The notes beneath the pieces were generated by a model, which was not told where the DNA came from, searched no databases, and saw only the letters and a list, made by a program, of their open reading frames with translations. 64,000 nt of DNA, taken from NCBI GenBank assembly GCA_938083085.1, contig CALLKX010000044.1, positions 19,572 through 83,571 on the forward strand, written 5' to 3'. A program made the translations under genes and the position numbers. How positions within the stretch are numbered: position 1 is the stretch's first letter; each line of letters begins with the position of its first letter. Of the stretch, positions 50,513 to 58,665 are shown one piece after another. The DNA comes from an uncultured bacterium. GTDB taxonomy: Bacteria > Planctomycetota > UBA1135 > GCA-002686595.

Positions 50513-50746
50513 TTGAAGGGCTCCTGTGGAACCGGGGCCGTGGGCCACGGGTCTCTTCCGCAGAGTTTAGGGGCCACGATTTTCCGCCTCGGGGCGCTGC
50601 TGGCAACCTTCAGGCGCTCGATTCGGGGCAACCTCTTGCTCAAGGGCTCCAGCCGGGGCGCCGCGCGCGGCTGGGTCCAATAGATTTTGTGCAGGGACGG
50701 CTCGCTCCAGGCCGCGAGCCCCCCCCAAGCGCCTGGCAGATCCAAG
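50513..50746. promoter_or_regulatory. divergent region between htpG and metzincin gene
   Basis: 234 bases between divergent starts. On the minus strand CTTGAG (50644-50639) is followed after 10 bases by CCCCGAAT (50628-50621), which recalls a heat-shock sigma promoter but with a spacer shorter than usual. No other motif stands out. Confidence 0.35.
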
Positions 50747-52111
50747 ATGAACCTCCGCCGCAACATCGCCCCAGCCCTGCTCCTGTCCGGGGTCATCGCG
50801 CTCGTCGCGTCTCCCGACTCGTGGGCCTTCGCGGTCTACGGGGATGTCCTTGATCTGACGCAGCGGGACTACCGCGTCCTGAATAACTTCATTGGCCCCA
50901 GGGCCAACACCAATCAGGTCCCCGACCCCGACTTCCCCGGCGTCCTCGGCGCCGAACTTGCTCTCCGCAAGGGGGTCGCCGAGTGGGGCTCTCGCCCCCA
51001 CGGCTCGGGGACCACGGACCCGACCCAGCCGGTGCTGGGCTCCGGCGGCTCCAACTTCGACGCCTTCTTTGCAGGGCAGGCCCTGGGGCCGGGCAACCGT
51101 GATGCCAACATCATCTCGGCGGTCCCCTCCGCAGGCGCTGCCATCGCGCAGACAGACATCCCCATCGGCGACGGGTGGCGGATCCGCTTCTTCGAGGGTG
51201 CCGTCACATGGTGCGACGATCCCGGCGGGGCCCTCGCCGGGACCAACCCCGTGGACCTGCAGGGCGTCATGACTCACGAGTTCGGGCACGCTCTCGGGCT
51301 CGACCACTCCGCGGTCCCAGGCGCGACCATGGGGATCACGACCGCCAACGCCGGGCTCGACCTGCGCTCCATCGAGCAGGACGACCGGGATGGGATCGCC
51401 TTCCTCTACGGCGCCCTTGACCCGGCCAAGCCCGTGATCGAGACGTACGAGTTCACCGCGACCGGCACCCTGCGCCTGGAGGGCACCGGGTTCCACCCGA
51501 CCGATAACGAGCTCTGGTTCACGCCGTCCGACCCCGCCTTCCCGGGGGACGGAACGCCGATCAAGCTCCAGGGGGTCCCCTCCCTGGCAGGAACGGCAGG
51601 CACCCGCATCGAGGTCGCCGTGCCCGCGGGGGTGGGGCCCGGTGACGTCGCGGTCCTCCTGCCTGGACCTGGCGCTGCGGCCCTCTCCAACGTCTTCCCC
51701 TTCGACCCGCAGCGCACCCCCTGGAGCCCGCCGGTCTCCTACGGTGCCCCGGGTACGTCCAGCCTGGGGGTCCCGATTCGGATCGCTTACAGCGGCCTGC
51801 CCAGCGTGACCGCAGGGCGCTTCACCATCGGCGTCACAGGCGCCGCGCCAACGCTGTCCTTGAGTTTCGGCCTCGTCGTCGCGGGCACCCAGCCGGGACT
51901 GAACGTCACCGGTTACGGGACCCTCCTCCTGAGCGGCTCCATCCGCCGGGTGGCGACGATCCCGCTCTTCCTCGGCACGGGGAACGCGGAGGTTCCGCTG
52001 CCGCCCGGAGCCGTGATCGGAACCCGATACTTCTATCAGGTCTGGGTCCCCGACAGCGCTGCCGCAGGCGGTGCCTTCAGCGACGCGCTCGAGGTCGAGC
52101 TCGTCCCCTGA
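50747..52111 (+). CDS. secreted metzincin metalloprotease (M10-like)
   Basis: 454 residues from the ATG at 50747, which opens into a signal peptide (RRNIAPALLLSGVIALVAS). The zinc-binding motif is HEFGHALGLDHS (His177, Glu178, His181, His187), with a Met-turn at Met195 in GATMGI. After the catalytic domain (to about 220) comes an IPT-like beta domain and a C-terminal beta module of the planctomycete secreted-protein type. It cleaves proteins outside the cell; no propeptide cysteine switch is obvious. Its stop codon abuts that of the minus-strand gene at 52112. Confidence 0.87.
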   Translation: MNLRRNIAPALLLSGVIALVASPDSWAFAVYGDVLDLTQRDYRVLNNFIGPRANTNQVPDPDFPGVLGAELALRKGVAEWGSRPHGSGTTDPTQPVLGSGGSNFDAFFAGQALGPGNRDANIISAVPSAGAAIAQTDIPIGDGWRIRFFEGAVTWCDDPGGALAGTNPVDLQGVMTHEFGHALGLDHSAVPGATMGITTANAGLDLRSIEQDDRDGIAFLYGALDPAKPVIETYEFTATGTLRLEGTGFHPTDNELWFTPSDPAFPGDGTPIKLQGVPSLAGTAGTRIEVAVPAGVGPGDVAVLLPGPGAAALSNVFPFDPQRTPWSPPVSYGAPGTSSLGVPIRIAYSGLPSVTAGRFTIGVTGAAPTLSLSFGLVVAGTQPGLNVTGYGTLLLSGSIRRVATIPLFLGTGNAEVPLPPGAVIGTRYFYQVWVPDSAAAGGAFSDALEVELVP

Positions 52112-53212
52112 TCAGCGCCCCTCGCTGCGGGGCGGCGCCTGCTGCTGGACCTCACGGAACTCGAGCCGGTTCGCCAGCCCCCCGACCATCCGAATCCGTT
52201 GCTCCACGGGCTCGCTCTCCGGCGGGAGGATCTGCACGGCAAGCTCGACAATCTCGTCACAGACGACCATGGCCCCGACCGGCTGCTGATCTGCGACGCT
52301 CCAGCGCAGGGTCGCGCCCCCCTTGGCCTGGACGGCGAGCTGCGCCGCGAGGGTCTGCACTCGCTCCCGGGCCTCGGCCTCAATCCGATTGTCCTTGATG
52401 AACTCCGTACGGTCGGAGCGCATCGTGACGTCGAACTTGAACTCGAACTCCACGAACCGACTCTCGGGCGAGTCCCCGCCGATGGCCTTGACCGTGGCCT
52501 CCACGGTGCCTTCGACGCTCCCGCCGAAGCCGATGTGGAGGTTCCCGGCGACGCCGCCCTGGAAGGCCCGGAGGATCTGCTCGTCTGCGCCCTCGCCACC
52601 TCGCCACAGCAGGAAGCCGCTCGGCGCCAGCAAAGGCTGAAGCACCTCGGGCGGGAGGGACCAGCGGTCCCCCAGGCTCACGCTCCTCGCCTCGCGGTCG
52701 GTGCCGCTCCCGAGAAAACGGCCCCAGTCGAACGGAGCCTCGAGGGACGAGAGGAAGCCCTCCCTGAGCGCCCGGCCGTCGTAGTGTCGACCGAAGCGGT
52801 CATCGCTCCCGGGCAGCGGCTGGAAGGCCACGCTGACGCCCTCGAAGGGCGAGGTCAGCTCAACGACCTGGCCGCTCCACTCGCCGGTCTCCTCGTTGAT
52901 GGACCTGGGGTCGACCAGCTCAAGGCGCCCCTCGAGACCGAGGTACCGACGGCGCCGCCGGCCAGCCTCCTCCTTGAAACCGTCCGCCACGACCGTCTCC
53001 AGGCGAGAGCGGAGGCGAAGCTCGATCTCCGCCTGAGCGGGCTCCTCGGAGCCACGGCGCGTCACCAGCGACTCCAGTAGCAGATCGTGGGACTCGGTCG
53101 CTGAGATCGCGAGGGACGCGCCCGACGGCGGCTCGAAGCGGAGCTCGATGGGTTCCTGGGTCCGAGCCAGCAGGAACGGGGCCGCGGAAGCGACCATGAC
53201 GTGAAGGATCAT
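52112..53212 (-). CDS. secreted protein of unknown function
   Basis: 366 residues from the ATG at 53212, set by an ATGA overlap with the upstream repeat protein gene. The N-terminus is a likely signal peptide (ILHVMVASAAPFLLA). The rest alternates beta segments, with many Glu/Arg residues, such as RRYLGLEGRLELVDPRS, FLSSLEAPFDWGRFLG and GNLHIGFGGSVEGTVEAT. It has no recognised family or catalytic motif. It is the last gene of an operon whose other two genes encode exported MORN-type repeat proteins, so it may act with them at the envelope. Confidence 0.7.
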   Translation of the reverse strand: MILHVMVASAAPFLLARTQEPIELRFEPPSGASLAISATESHDLLLESLVTRRGSEEPAQAEIELRLRSRLETVVADGFKEEAGRRRRRYLGLEGRLELVDPRSINEETGEWSGQVVELTSPFEGVSVAFQPLPGSDDRFGRHYDGRALREGFLSSLEAPFDWGRFLGSGTDREARSVSLGDRWSLPPEVLQPLLAPSGFLLWRGGEGADEQILRAFQGGVAGNLHIGFGGSVEGTVEATVKAIGGDSPESRFVEFEFKFDVTMRSDRTEFIKDNRIEAEARERVQTLAAQLAVQAKGGATLRWSVADQQPVGAMVVCDEIVELAVQILPPESEPVEQRIRMVGGLANRLEFREVQQQAPPRSEGR

Positions 53213-54159
53213 TGGATCAGTGCTCCCTTGCTGTAGCGGCCGCTCCGCGTCGTGTCGAGCTGCCCCTCGGCGCTCCAGAACTTCCACGGGCCCTCATAGG
53301 TGCCCGCCTTGTAGTCACCCTGGGCGATGAGCTGGCCGCTCCGGCCCCACTCCGTGTAGGGGCCCTCCTGGATCCCACCGACGAAGGTCGCCACGAAGCG
53401 TCGCTCGCCCTGCTTGTGGTAACCCGTCCAGATCCCAACGGCTCGCCCAGCCTCGAAGCGGCCAATGCTCTCGCGCTTGCCGTTGGGGAAGTAGCTGACC
53501 CACTCACCCTCTTCCAGGCCGCCCTTGAAGGTGCCAGCGCGCTTCAGCGCGCCGTCCTCGTGGTAGAAGCTCCAGGGCCCAACGCGCTTGCCAGAAGACC
53601 AGACCCCCTTCTCCACGAGCGACTTGGCGCCGGTTGACTTCTTGATGCTCGGGCCGTCCTTCAGGCCGGCCTTGTACAGCGTCCGCTCCACGAGGAGGCC
53701 GCCGCGAGTGAATCGCTCGTGCACACCGACCCGGACCCCGTGGTCGTAATGCGCGACGAGCCGGAGGTCACCGCGCCCGCCGTAGATGGCCCAGGCTCCG
53801 TGCCTGAGTCCCCGGTCGTCGTAGTACCCCTGCGAGGTGGCCCGAGCTCCCTTGCCATAGAGGATCCATGGGCCGACGCGGCGATAGTCACGGAAAGCCC
53901 CGACGTACACCCTCGCCCCGGACTCGTCCCACGCCTTCCAGACGCCGGTCCGCACCCCGTCCACGAGGTACCCCTCGCGCGCGAGCGCCCCGGATTCGTG
54001 ATAGAAGCGCGTGAAGACCCCCGCATCAAGCTCGGGAATGACCTCGGGCGGTGCCTCGAACGGTGGCGGCGTGGGGGCTGGCTCCTCCTGCTGCACAGCG
54101 GCAGATGAGGACAGCGCCGAAAGGGCCAGCGACAAGCAGATCAGTGCGGGGTTCATCAT
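53209..54159 (-). CDS. secreted MORN_2 (YwqK-like) repeat protein
   Basis: 316 residues with a signal peptide (ALICLSLALSALSSSAAV). From about residue 45 to the end it consists of roughly eleven repeats of about 22 residues, each with G-x-W/F and a following Tyr or aromatic, for example VRTGVWKAWDESGARVYVG, KRVGPWSFYHEDGALKRAG and LEEGEWVSYFPNGKRESIG. The repeats should stack as beta hairpins. It overlaps both neighbours by ATGA, so the three genes are translationally coupled. Confidence 0.83.
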   Translation of the reverse strand: MMNPALICLSLALSALSSSAAVQQEEPAPTPPPFEAPPEVIPELDAGVFTRFYHESGALAREGYLVDGVRTGVWKAWDESGARVYVGAFRDYRRVGPWILYGKGARATSQGYYDDRGLRHGAWAIYGGRGDLRLVAHYDHGVRVGVHERFTRGGLLVERTLYKAGLKDGPSIKKSTGAKSLVEKGVWSSGKRVGPWSFYHEDGALKRAGTFKGGLEEGEWVSYFPNGKRESIGRFEAGRAVGIWTGYHKQGERRFVATFVGGIQEGPYTEWGRSGQLIAQGDYKAGTYEGPWKFWSAEGQLDTTRSGRYSKGALIQ

Positions 54160-55442
54160 CGAGGTGCCTTGGGGGGGAGACTTGAGGAGGCCGGCTCGGG
54201 CTCGAGAGGTCCCACGCGCTCGTCATCTTCGAACACGCCGGACCAACGCTCGTTGAGGGCCCCGTCGCTCTTCCAGTAGGTCCATCGACCGATTCGGCGG
54301 CCGTTCTCCAGTTCACCCGCGGACTGAGGACCGCCATCGGCGTACCAGGTCATGGATCGTCCCGATTTCTGGCCCTCGGCGTAGGTCGTCTCCTCGATCA
54401 GCACGCCCTCCTCGCTCCACGTCCGAAGGAGCCCGTCCATCTCACCGGCGGCGTAGGGAGTGGACGAGAGGGTGACTCCCTCGACCGAGCCACTCTGCCA
54501 GACCCCCTCTCTCTTCCCGTTCCGATACTCGCCCCACTGCCTGGGGCTACTGCTGGCCGGGTGGAAGTCCATCCAGCGCCCCTCGAGGACGCCCCGCTCG
54601 TAGTTCTCGCTACGCACGAGTAGCCCCGCCCGCCCCCAGACCTTGCGCTCTCCTTGCAGGATTCCGCCCGCGTAGGTCTCGGTCTCCCTCTCTTGGCCAG
54701 AGGGGAACCACTCCCGCTGCTGCCCCTCGGGTAGCCCGTTGCGATAGATCTTCTGCTCGGTCAGCTGGCCGTTCTTGGAGAAGCTCCGCCACAGCCCATC
54801 GCGCTGACCATCCACGAAGACCCCCTCTCGGGCCAGCATGCCCACGGGCCGCCACTGCTTGATCGGACCGTGAGGCACGTCGTCCTTCCACCACTGGATC
54901 GAACGAGTCGCCCCTGAGGGGTGAAAGCGCCACTCGGGACCGTGCAGCACCGGCGCAGCGCCCTCGGCGATCGCTGGCCGCGCGCTGGCGATTCGGAGCA
55001 GGGTCCCGGCTGTGGGGTGGACCTCCCGAATGATCCTCACAGGATCGCCTCCTACCGACGCCGGCGCGGGCCAGTCAGCGGGATCGGTGGGTTCACGCAA
55101 CGCCTCGACCGACTCGACGACGAGGTCGGAGGGGATCGCCCCCAGCGCCTCCGCAAGCTGCTCGAGGGTAGAGGGTCTGGCCTCCTCGGCGCTCGGCGAC
55201 GCCGCTGAGGTCTCGTCCTGTGCAGGGGGATCCTCCGCCAGGGGATCCCGAGCCCCCGCCCCCTCGGCGTCGGAAGCCCGGGCCGTTCCTGCCGTGCCCG
55301 GGTGGGGCGCCTGCCCCCGTTCGCCAGGCTCGCCGGAGCCCTCCGAACCAGAGCAAGACGCCGCCAGGGCCGCGAGGCAAGCGGCCGTCCAGCCGAGTAG
55401 GGTCGCCGAGAGATGGTCCCGGAATGGGTCGTTGGTCCTCAT
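54156..55442 (-). CDS. lipoprotein-like MORN_2 (YwqK-like) repeat protein
   Basis: 428 residues from the ATG at 55442 (a GTG one codon earlier is also possible). A hydrophobic N-terminus ends in LAALAASCSGSEG, a probable lipidation site at Cys30 with a slightly unusual lipobox. A Glu/Pro/Ala/Ser linker (about 35-90) and a spacer domain follow. The C-terminal 260 residues are MORN-type repeats (VPHGPIKQWRPVGMLAREG, QRDGLWRSFSKNGQLTEQK, VLEGRWMDFHPASSSPRQ). It is the first gene of the three-gene operon and paralogous to the next gene and to the gene at 19202. Confidence 0.83.
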   Translation of the reverse strand: MRTNDPFRDHLSATLLGWTAACLAALAASCSGSEGSGEPGERGQAPHPGTAGTARASDAEGAGARDPLAEDPPAQDETSAASPSAEEARPSTLEQLAEALGAIPSDLVVESVEALREPTDPADWPAPASVGGDPVRIIREVHPTAGTLLRIASARPAIAEGAAPVLHGPEWRFHPSGATRSIQWWKDDVPHGPIKQWRPVGMLAREGVFVDGQRDGLWRSFSKNGQLTEQKIYRNGLPEGQQREWFPSGQERETETYAGGILQGERKVWGRAGLLVRSENYERGVLEGRWMDFHPASSSPRQWGEYRNGKREGVWQSGSVEGVTLSSTPYAAGEMDGLLRTWSEEGVLIEETTYAEGQKSGRSMTWYADGGPQSAGELENGRRIGRWTYWKSDGALNERWSGVFEDDERVGPLEPEPASSSLPPKAPR

Positions 55443-56094
55443 CACGCGGGAACATACGGGACCGAATCGCCCGAGTGTGAGCGCATTTCGACACCGCCCC
55501 TCCCGTGCCCACCGGAACCGCAGGCTCCTCCTCTACTCGCCAGCGCGACTTGCTCAAACGACCCGCGTGAGGCCTGGGCCATCACCTCACCAAGGAGCGG
55601 CCTCGACCGAGATCGACCCGCCCTCGAAGCCTCCTCGAGCCCGCTTCGGTGGAATCCGGCCGAGCGCCGGAGCCCGGCAGAATGGAGCCTGAAGGGCCCC
55701 ACGGCAGCTCCGACGCCCCTCAGGCTTGCAGTTCAGGAGATTCCTGCCCGATCCATGGGAACGCGAGACGGCCCGCCTGCGTCTCGGAATTGGACAGGGG
55801 AGCGACGCCTCGCAGCCCAATCCCTCCGCCCAGCGCCTGCCCGGCCTCCCAGCCAGGTCCAGGCCAGCCTGGCCCGCCCAGGCGCTGGTTCCAGGAGGGT
55901 CCTCGGCCTCGCCCTCCGCGTGGAGGTTCCGAGAAGTCGGCTTCATTTCGAGGCAAGCGCCCGCCGATCCCTTCACCACAGCGGTAGCAGGAGCCATCTC
56001 CTCCCCCGCTCACCCAACGCCCGCGGCGCAGCCGCAGGCCCTCAACAGTTCCCGCGACCTGCCTCGCGTCCCAACGTCACTTCTTTTTCTGACC
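55443..56094. other. long intergenic region, no convincing gene
   Basis: About 650 bases between divergent genes. Frames are open on both strands because of GC bias, but none shows a signal peptide, motif or ribosome site. It should contain promoters for the MORN operon and for the regulator gene; the run TTCTTTTTCT (56081-56090) lies just before the regulator start. A non-coding RNA cannot be excluded by eye. Confidence 0.5.
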
Positions 56095-56613
56095 ATGACC
56101 TCTTCCGATCAACCGCGTTCCGTCCTTTGCCTCGGTCTCAACGACTCGGACCGCAGCAGGGTCTCCGAAGAAGCACACCGTTTCGGGTGGCTGATTCGCT
56201 TTGCAGCGAGCGCTACCGATGCGCGAGCCACCGGGAAAGGCAAGCGTCCCGATCTCGTCCTCTTTGACGTGCAGGCCGCGGACGACACCGCCTCCGAGGT
56301 CGTGCGGCAGTGCACCGCCCACCCCCTGCTCCCCGTCAGCCACGCCGCGCCCACCACGCCCCACGCGTCGGCCCCGTCGGTCCAGTCCTCTGTCGAGCCC
56401 ACCGCCGTGGACGACGGCACCGTGCTGCTCGAGCCCGGCTCGATCCATCGCTTCGAGGACTACGAGCAGCAGATCCTCAAGCACGCGCTCGAGACCACGA
56501 CCTGGAACGTCAAGCGCGCGGCACAGCTCCTCGGCATCGGCCGAGCCACGCTCTACCGCAAGATCGACCGCTACAAGCTCCGCGAGTTCCAGCCGGAAAG
56601 AAACGCCGGCTGA
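56095..56613 (+). CDS. Fis-type DNA-binding regulator with receiver-like N-terminus
   Basis: 172 residues from the ATG at 56095; the frame is open upstream but that part is Pro/Ala/Ser-rich and not protein-like. The N-terminal 75 residues resemble a degenerate response-regulator receiver (RSVLCLGLNDSDRSRV, then RPDLVLFDVQA with a possible phospho-Asp) but too short for a full domain. After a Pro/Ser/Val linker comes the HTH_8 domain of NtrC-family proteins: FEDYEQQILKHALETTTWNV, then AAQLLGIGRATLYRKIDRY. The sigma54 AAA+ domain is missing, so it cannot activate sigma54 promoters itself. Confidence 0.83.
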   Translation: MTSSDQPRSVLCLGLNDSDRSRVSEEAHRFGWLIRFAASATDARATGKGKRPDLVLFDVQAADDTASEVVRQCTAHPLLPVSHAAPTTPHASAPSVQSSVEPTAVDDGTVLLEPGSIHRFEDYEQQILKHALETTTWNVKRAAQLLGIGRATLYRKIDRYKLREFQPERNAG

Positions 56614-56771
56614 TCGAGCCAACTCGAGGGTCCGCACCGCGTATGGCGATCAGACCCGCAAGCGGGACCCACGGAACGATGCGGCGCCTGTCCCCTTCCT
56701 CCTGGGGACCAGGCGCCGTCTCTCGTATTCTGGAACAAGACGCCTCTTCCACACTCCAGGGATTCACGTCC

Positions 56772-58142
56772 ATGTACCTGCCTCACGCGATTCTCGCCGC
56801 CCTCCTGACCCTCTTCCTGCTCCCCTCACAGGCGTCGGCGTCGACGCCGCTGCAGGACGGGAGCACCCTTCAAGATGAGGGGCCCCTGGTGCTCGAAGAC
56901 CTCGACTTCGAGTCGGCGGTCTCGCGAGCCGAGCGGCTCAAGAAGTTCCTGGTGATCCTATGGATCGACCGAGCGGACTCCCCCGGGGAGGCAGGGCTCA
57001 TGAAGTCCGTCTTCGAGGACTCCGGCGTGAAGGCCTGGATCGATAAGAACGCGGTCGCCGTCCGCATCAACACCAAGAAGGACCGGGACGGAGCGCGCAG
57101 GAACCCCTTCAAGCGCTACCCCTGCATCGACATCCTCGACTTTGCTCGCGGCGGTCGCGTGGGGCGGCTCACGGCCGAGGACCAGGGCGCGGACTTCCTC
57201 GCCACCGTCTATGGAGCCACGGCGGAGTCTGGCGTCGCTGACAAGCCAGAGGGCGAGTCGGCGAAGGAGCCGTTCAGGTGGCTCGCCTGGGCCAATACGC
57301 GCTATCGGGCCATCGAGCCACAGGGGCGAAAGGACGCCGTGAACGGCTACACCTGGTGCCTCCGTCGGGCGGACGACTTCAGGCCGGGCTTTCGGAGCCG
57401 GTACCTCGAGTTCATACTCGAGCGCATCTCCTCCGCAAAGATGGACGCGCCGGAAGCCGTCAGCATCCTCCTCACGGAGTCGAACATCCTCGCGCAGCAA
57501 ATGCTCGACGGGCTCGGAAGCCGGCAGACGGCGTACGACTTCGTCCGGGTGAACAAGTGGCGGCGCAAGGACCTGGAGACCCGCGATCTCTTCCTCGAGC
57601 TCGCCGGTCGAGGACCAAGGCAGGAGGCTGCCCGCCGGTGGCTGCTTCCCGCCGCCATCCCCGTGCTCGGTCGATACCAGCAGTACGATGACCTTCTCGA
57701 GGAGGTCGCCAGTGAAGCCACGGCGATCTTCGCGAGCCGGATCGCGAGCCTCAGGGCTGCGGCGGGAGCCACGCCCGCCGCTGAAGCGGAGGCGCCGCCT
57801 GAGGGGACCGACGGCCCCGAGGTGATCGTCCCGCTCGCCTTCAGCGTTCCCGACTCACGCGCACAGATCATCGAGGAAGCCTCCTGGGTGTACGAGGCCC
57901 TGCTCGCCAACGGCCGCGGCGCAGACGCTCGTGAGCTCTTCGAGCTCATCCAGGGCGCCTATCCCGTGCCCAAGACCTTCGGGCTCTTCATGGAGCGGGC
58001 GATCCGGCTCAAGCTCTGGTTGCTCGTTGCAGAGATCGGAGACATTGGCATGGGCACCCTGGATGCCCGCGGCCAGATGCGGATTCAACGCCTCCTCGCC
58101 AAGATCCCCCCGCCCACGGCGGGGGCCGACGACGACCGTTGA
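56772..58142 (+). CDS. secreted thioredoxin-fold protein without CxxC
   Basis: 456 residues from the ATG at 56772, which opens into a signal peptide (YLPHAILAALLTLFLLPSQA). Residues 35-130 look like a thioredoxin fold (FLVILWIDRADSPGEAGLMK, then AWIDKNAVAVRINTKKD and YPCIDILDFARGGRVGRL), but the active site reads DRADSP, so redox activity is not expected. The C-terminal 300 residues are helical with low-complexity Ala/Glu/Pro around 345-360. Function unknown. It follows the regulator by 158 bases. Confidence 0.78.
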   Translation: MYLPHAILAALLTLFLLPSQASASTPLQDGSTLQDEGPLVLEDLDFESAVSRAERLKKFLVILWIDRADSPGEAGLMKSVFEDSGVKAWIDKNAVAVRINTKKDRDGARRNPFKRYPCIDILDFARGGRVGRLTAEDQGADFLATVYGATAESGVADKPEGESAKEPFRWLAWANTRYRAIEPQGRKDAVNGYTWCLRRADDFRPGFRSRYLEFILERISSAKMDAPEAVSILLTESNILAQQMLDGLGSRQTAYDFVRVNKWRRKDLETRDLFLELAGRGPRQEAARRWLLPAAIPVLGRYQQYDDLLEEVASEATAIFASRIASLRAAAGATPAAEAEAPPEGTDGPEVIVPLAFSVPDSRAQIIEEASWVYEALLANGRGADARELFELIQGAYPVPKTFGLFMERAIRLKLWLLVAEIGDIGMGTLDARGQMRIQRLLAKIPPPTAGADDDR

Positions 58143-58665
58143 CACCGCTGAGGCGACCGGGAGCTCAAGGCTCCGGTCCGCCTGGACCCTGGCCACCGGA
58201 GACCGAGTTGGCCCGGTCCCCCAACTCCGGCGCTCACCTGGCCGGGGAGCCCATCGCCGAGGACCCAGTGGCCCGGAGCCCGTTGGCTGGGAACTCGGCC
58301 GCTAGAGACCCGGTCACGGGAGCTCCGGTCGCTGGAGACCCCGTTGCTGGAGACCCGTCAGCTGAACGTCCCGCCCCCGCGCCCTCCACCATCCGGTCGT
58401 CTGCCGCGGCCTCTGATCCGTCGAGGGGCATCCCGGAGCCGCCCGTGGCCCACTCTTCCGCCGGGCGCAGCACGGCCAGAGCCAGCGCCCCCACGCACCG
58501 GATCAGCCGGACGTTCCGCTGGACGCGGCTGGCGGTCTCGATCACGCCCCCCCGGAACTCCCCCCGATGAATTCCAGCGATCCAGCCCAGACCGTTGCCG
58601 TGGACCCACGAAATCGAGGACCATTCGAGCCAGAGCCCAGCCCCCAGGCGACGCCCCATCACGCC
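58143..58665. other. intergenic region with 15-base repeats
   Basis: 523 bases between two plus-strand genes. The central part holds a degenerate 15-base tandem repeat (listed separately). A plus frame through the repeat stays open to 58570 but has no ribosome site or export signal; I do not call it a gene. The last 100 bases should carry the sulfatase promoter. Confidence 0.55.
58241..58360. repeat. 15-base tandem repeat, eight degenerate copies
   Basis: Eight units of 15 bases approximate GCTGGAGACCCGGTC. Read in the plus frame they give pentapeptides such as AGEPI, AEDPV, ARDPV, AGDPV. Conservation is strongest in the last four units. It may be an expanded minisatellite or the remnant of a low-complexity linker gene. 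Confidence 0.8.

Noticed and set aside
50621..50644. Heat-shock sigma promoter upstream of htpG
   Set aside because: CTTGAG and CCCCGAAT are present on the minus strand but only 10 bases apart, shorter than the usual spacer; kept as a weak note only.
55443..56094. Several open frames in the 650-base gap
   Set aside because: Low-complexity Pro/Ser/Arg composition on both strands and no start signals.
58139..58570. Plus-strand frame of 143 codons covering the 15-base repeats
   Set aside because: No ribosome site, no signal peptide and only the repeat as structure; kept as a repeat, not a gene.
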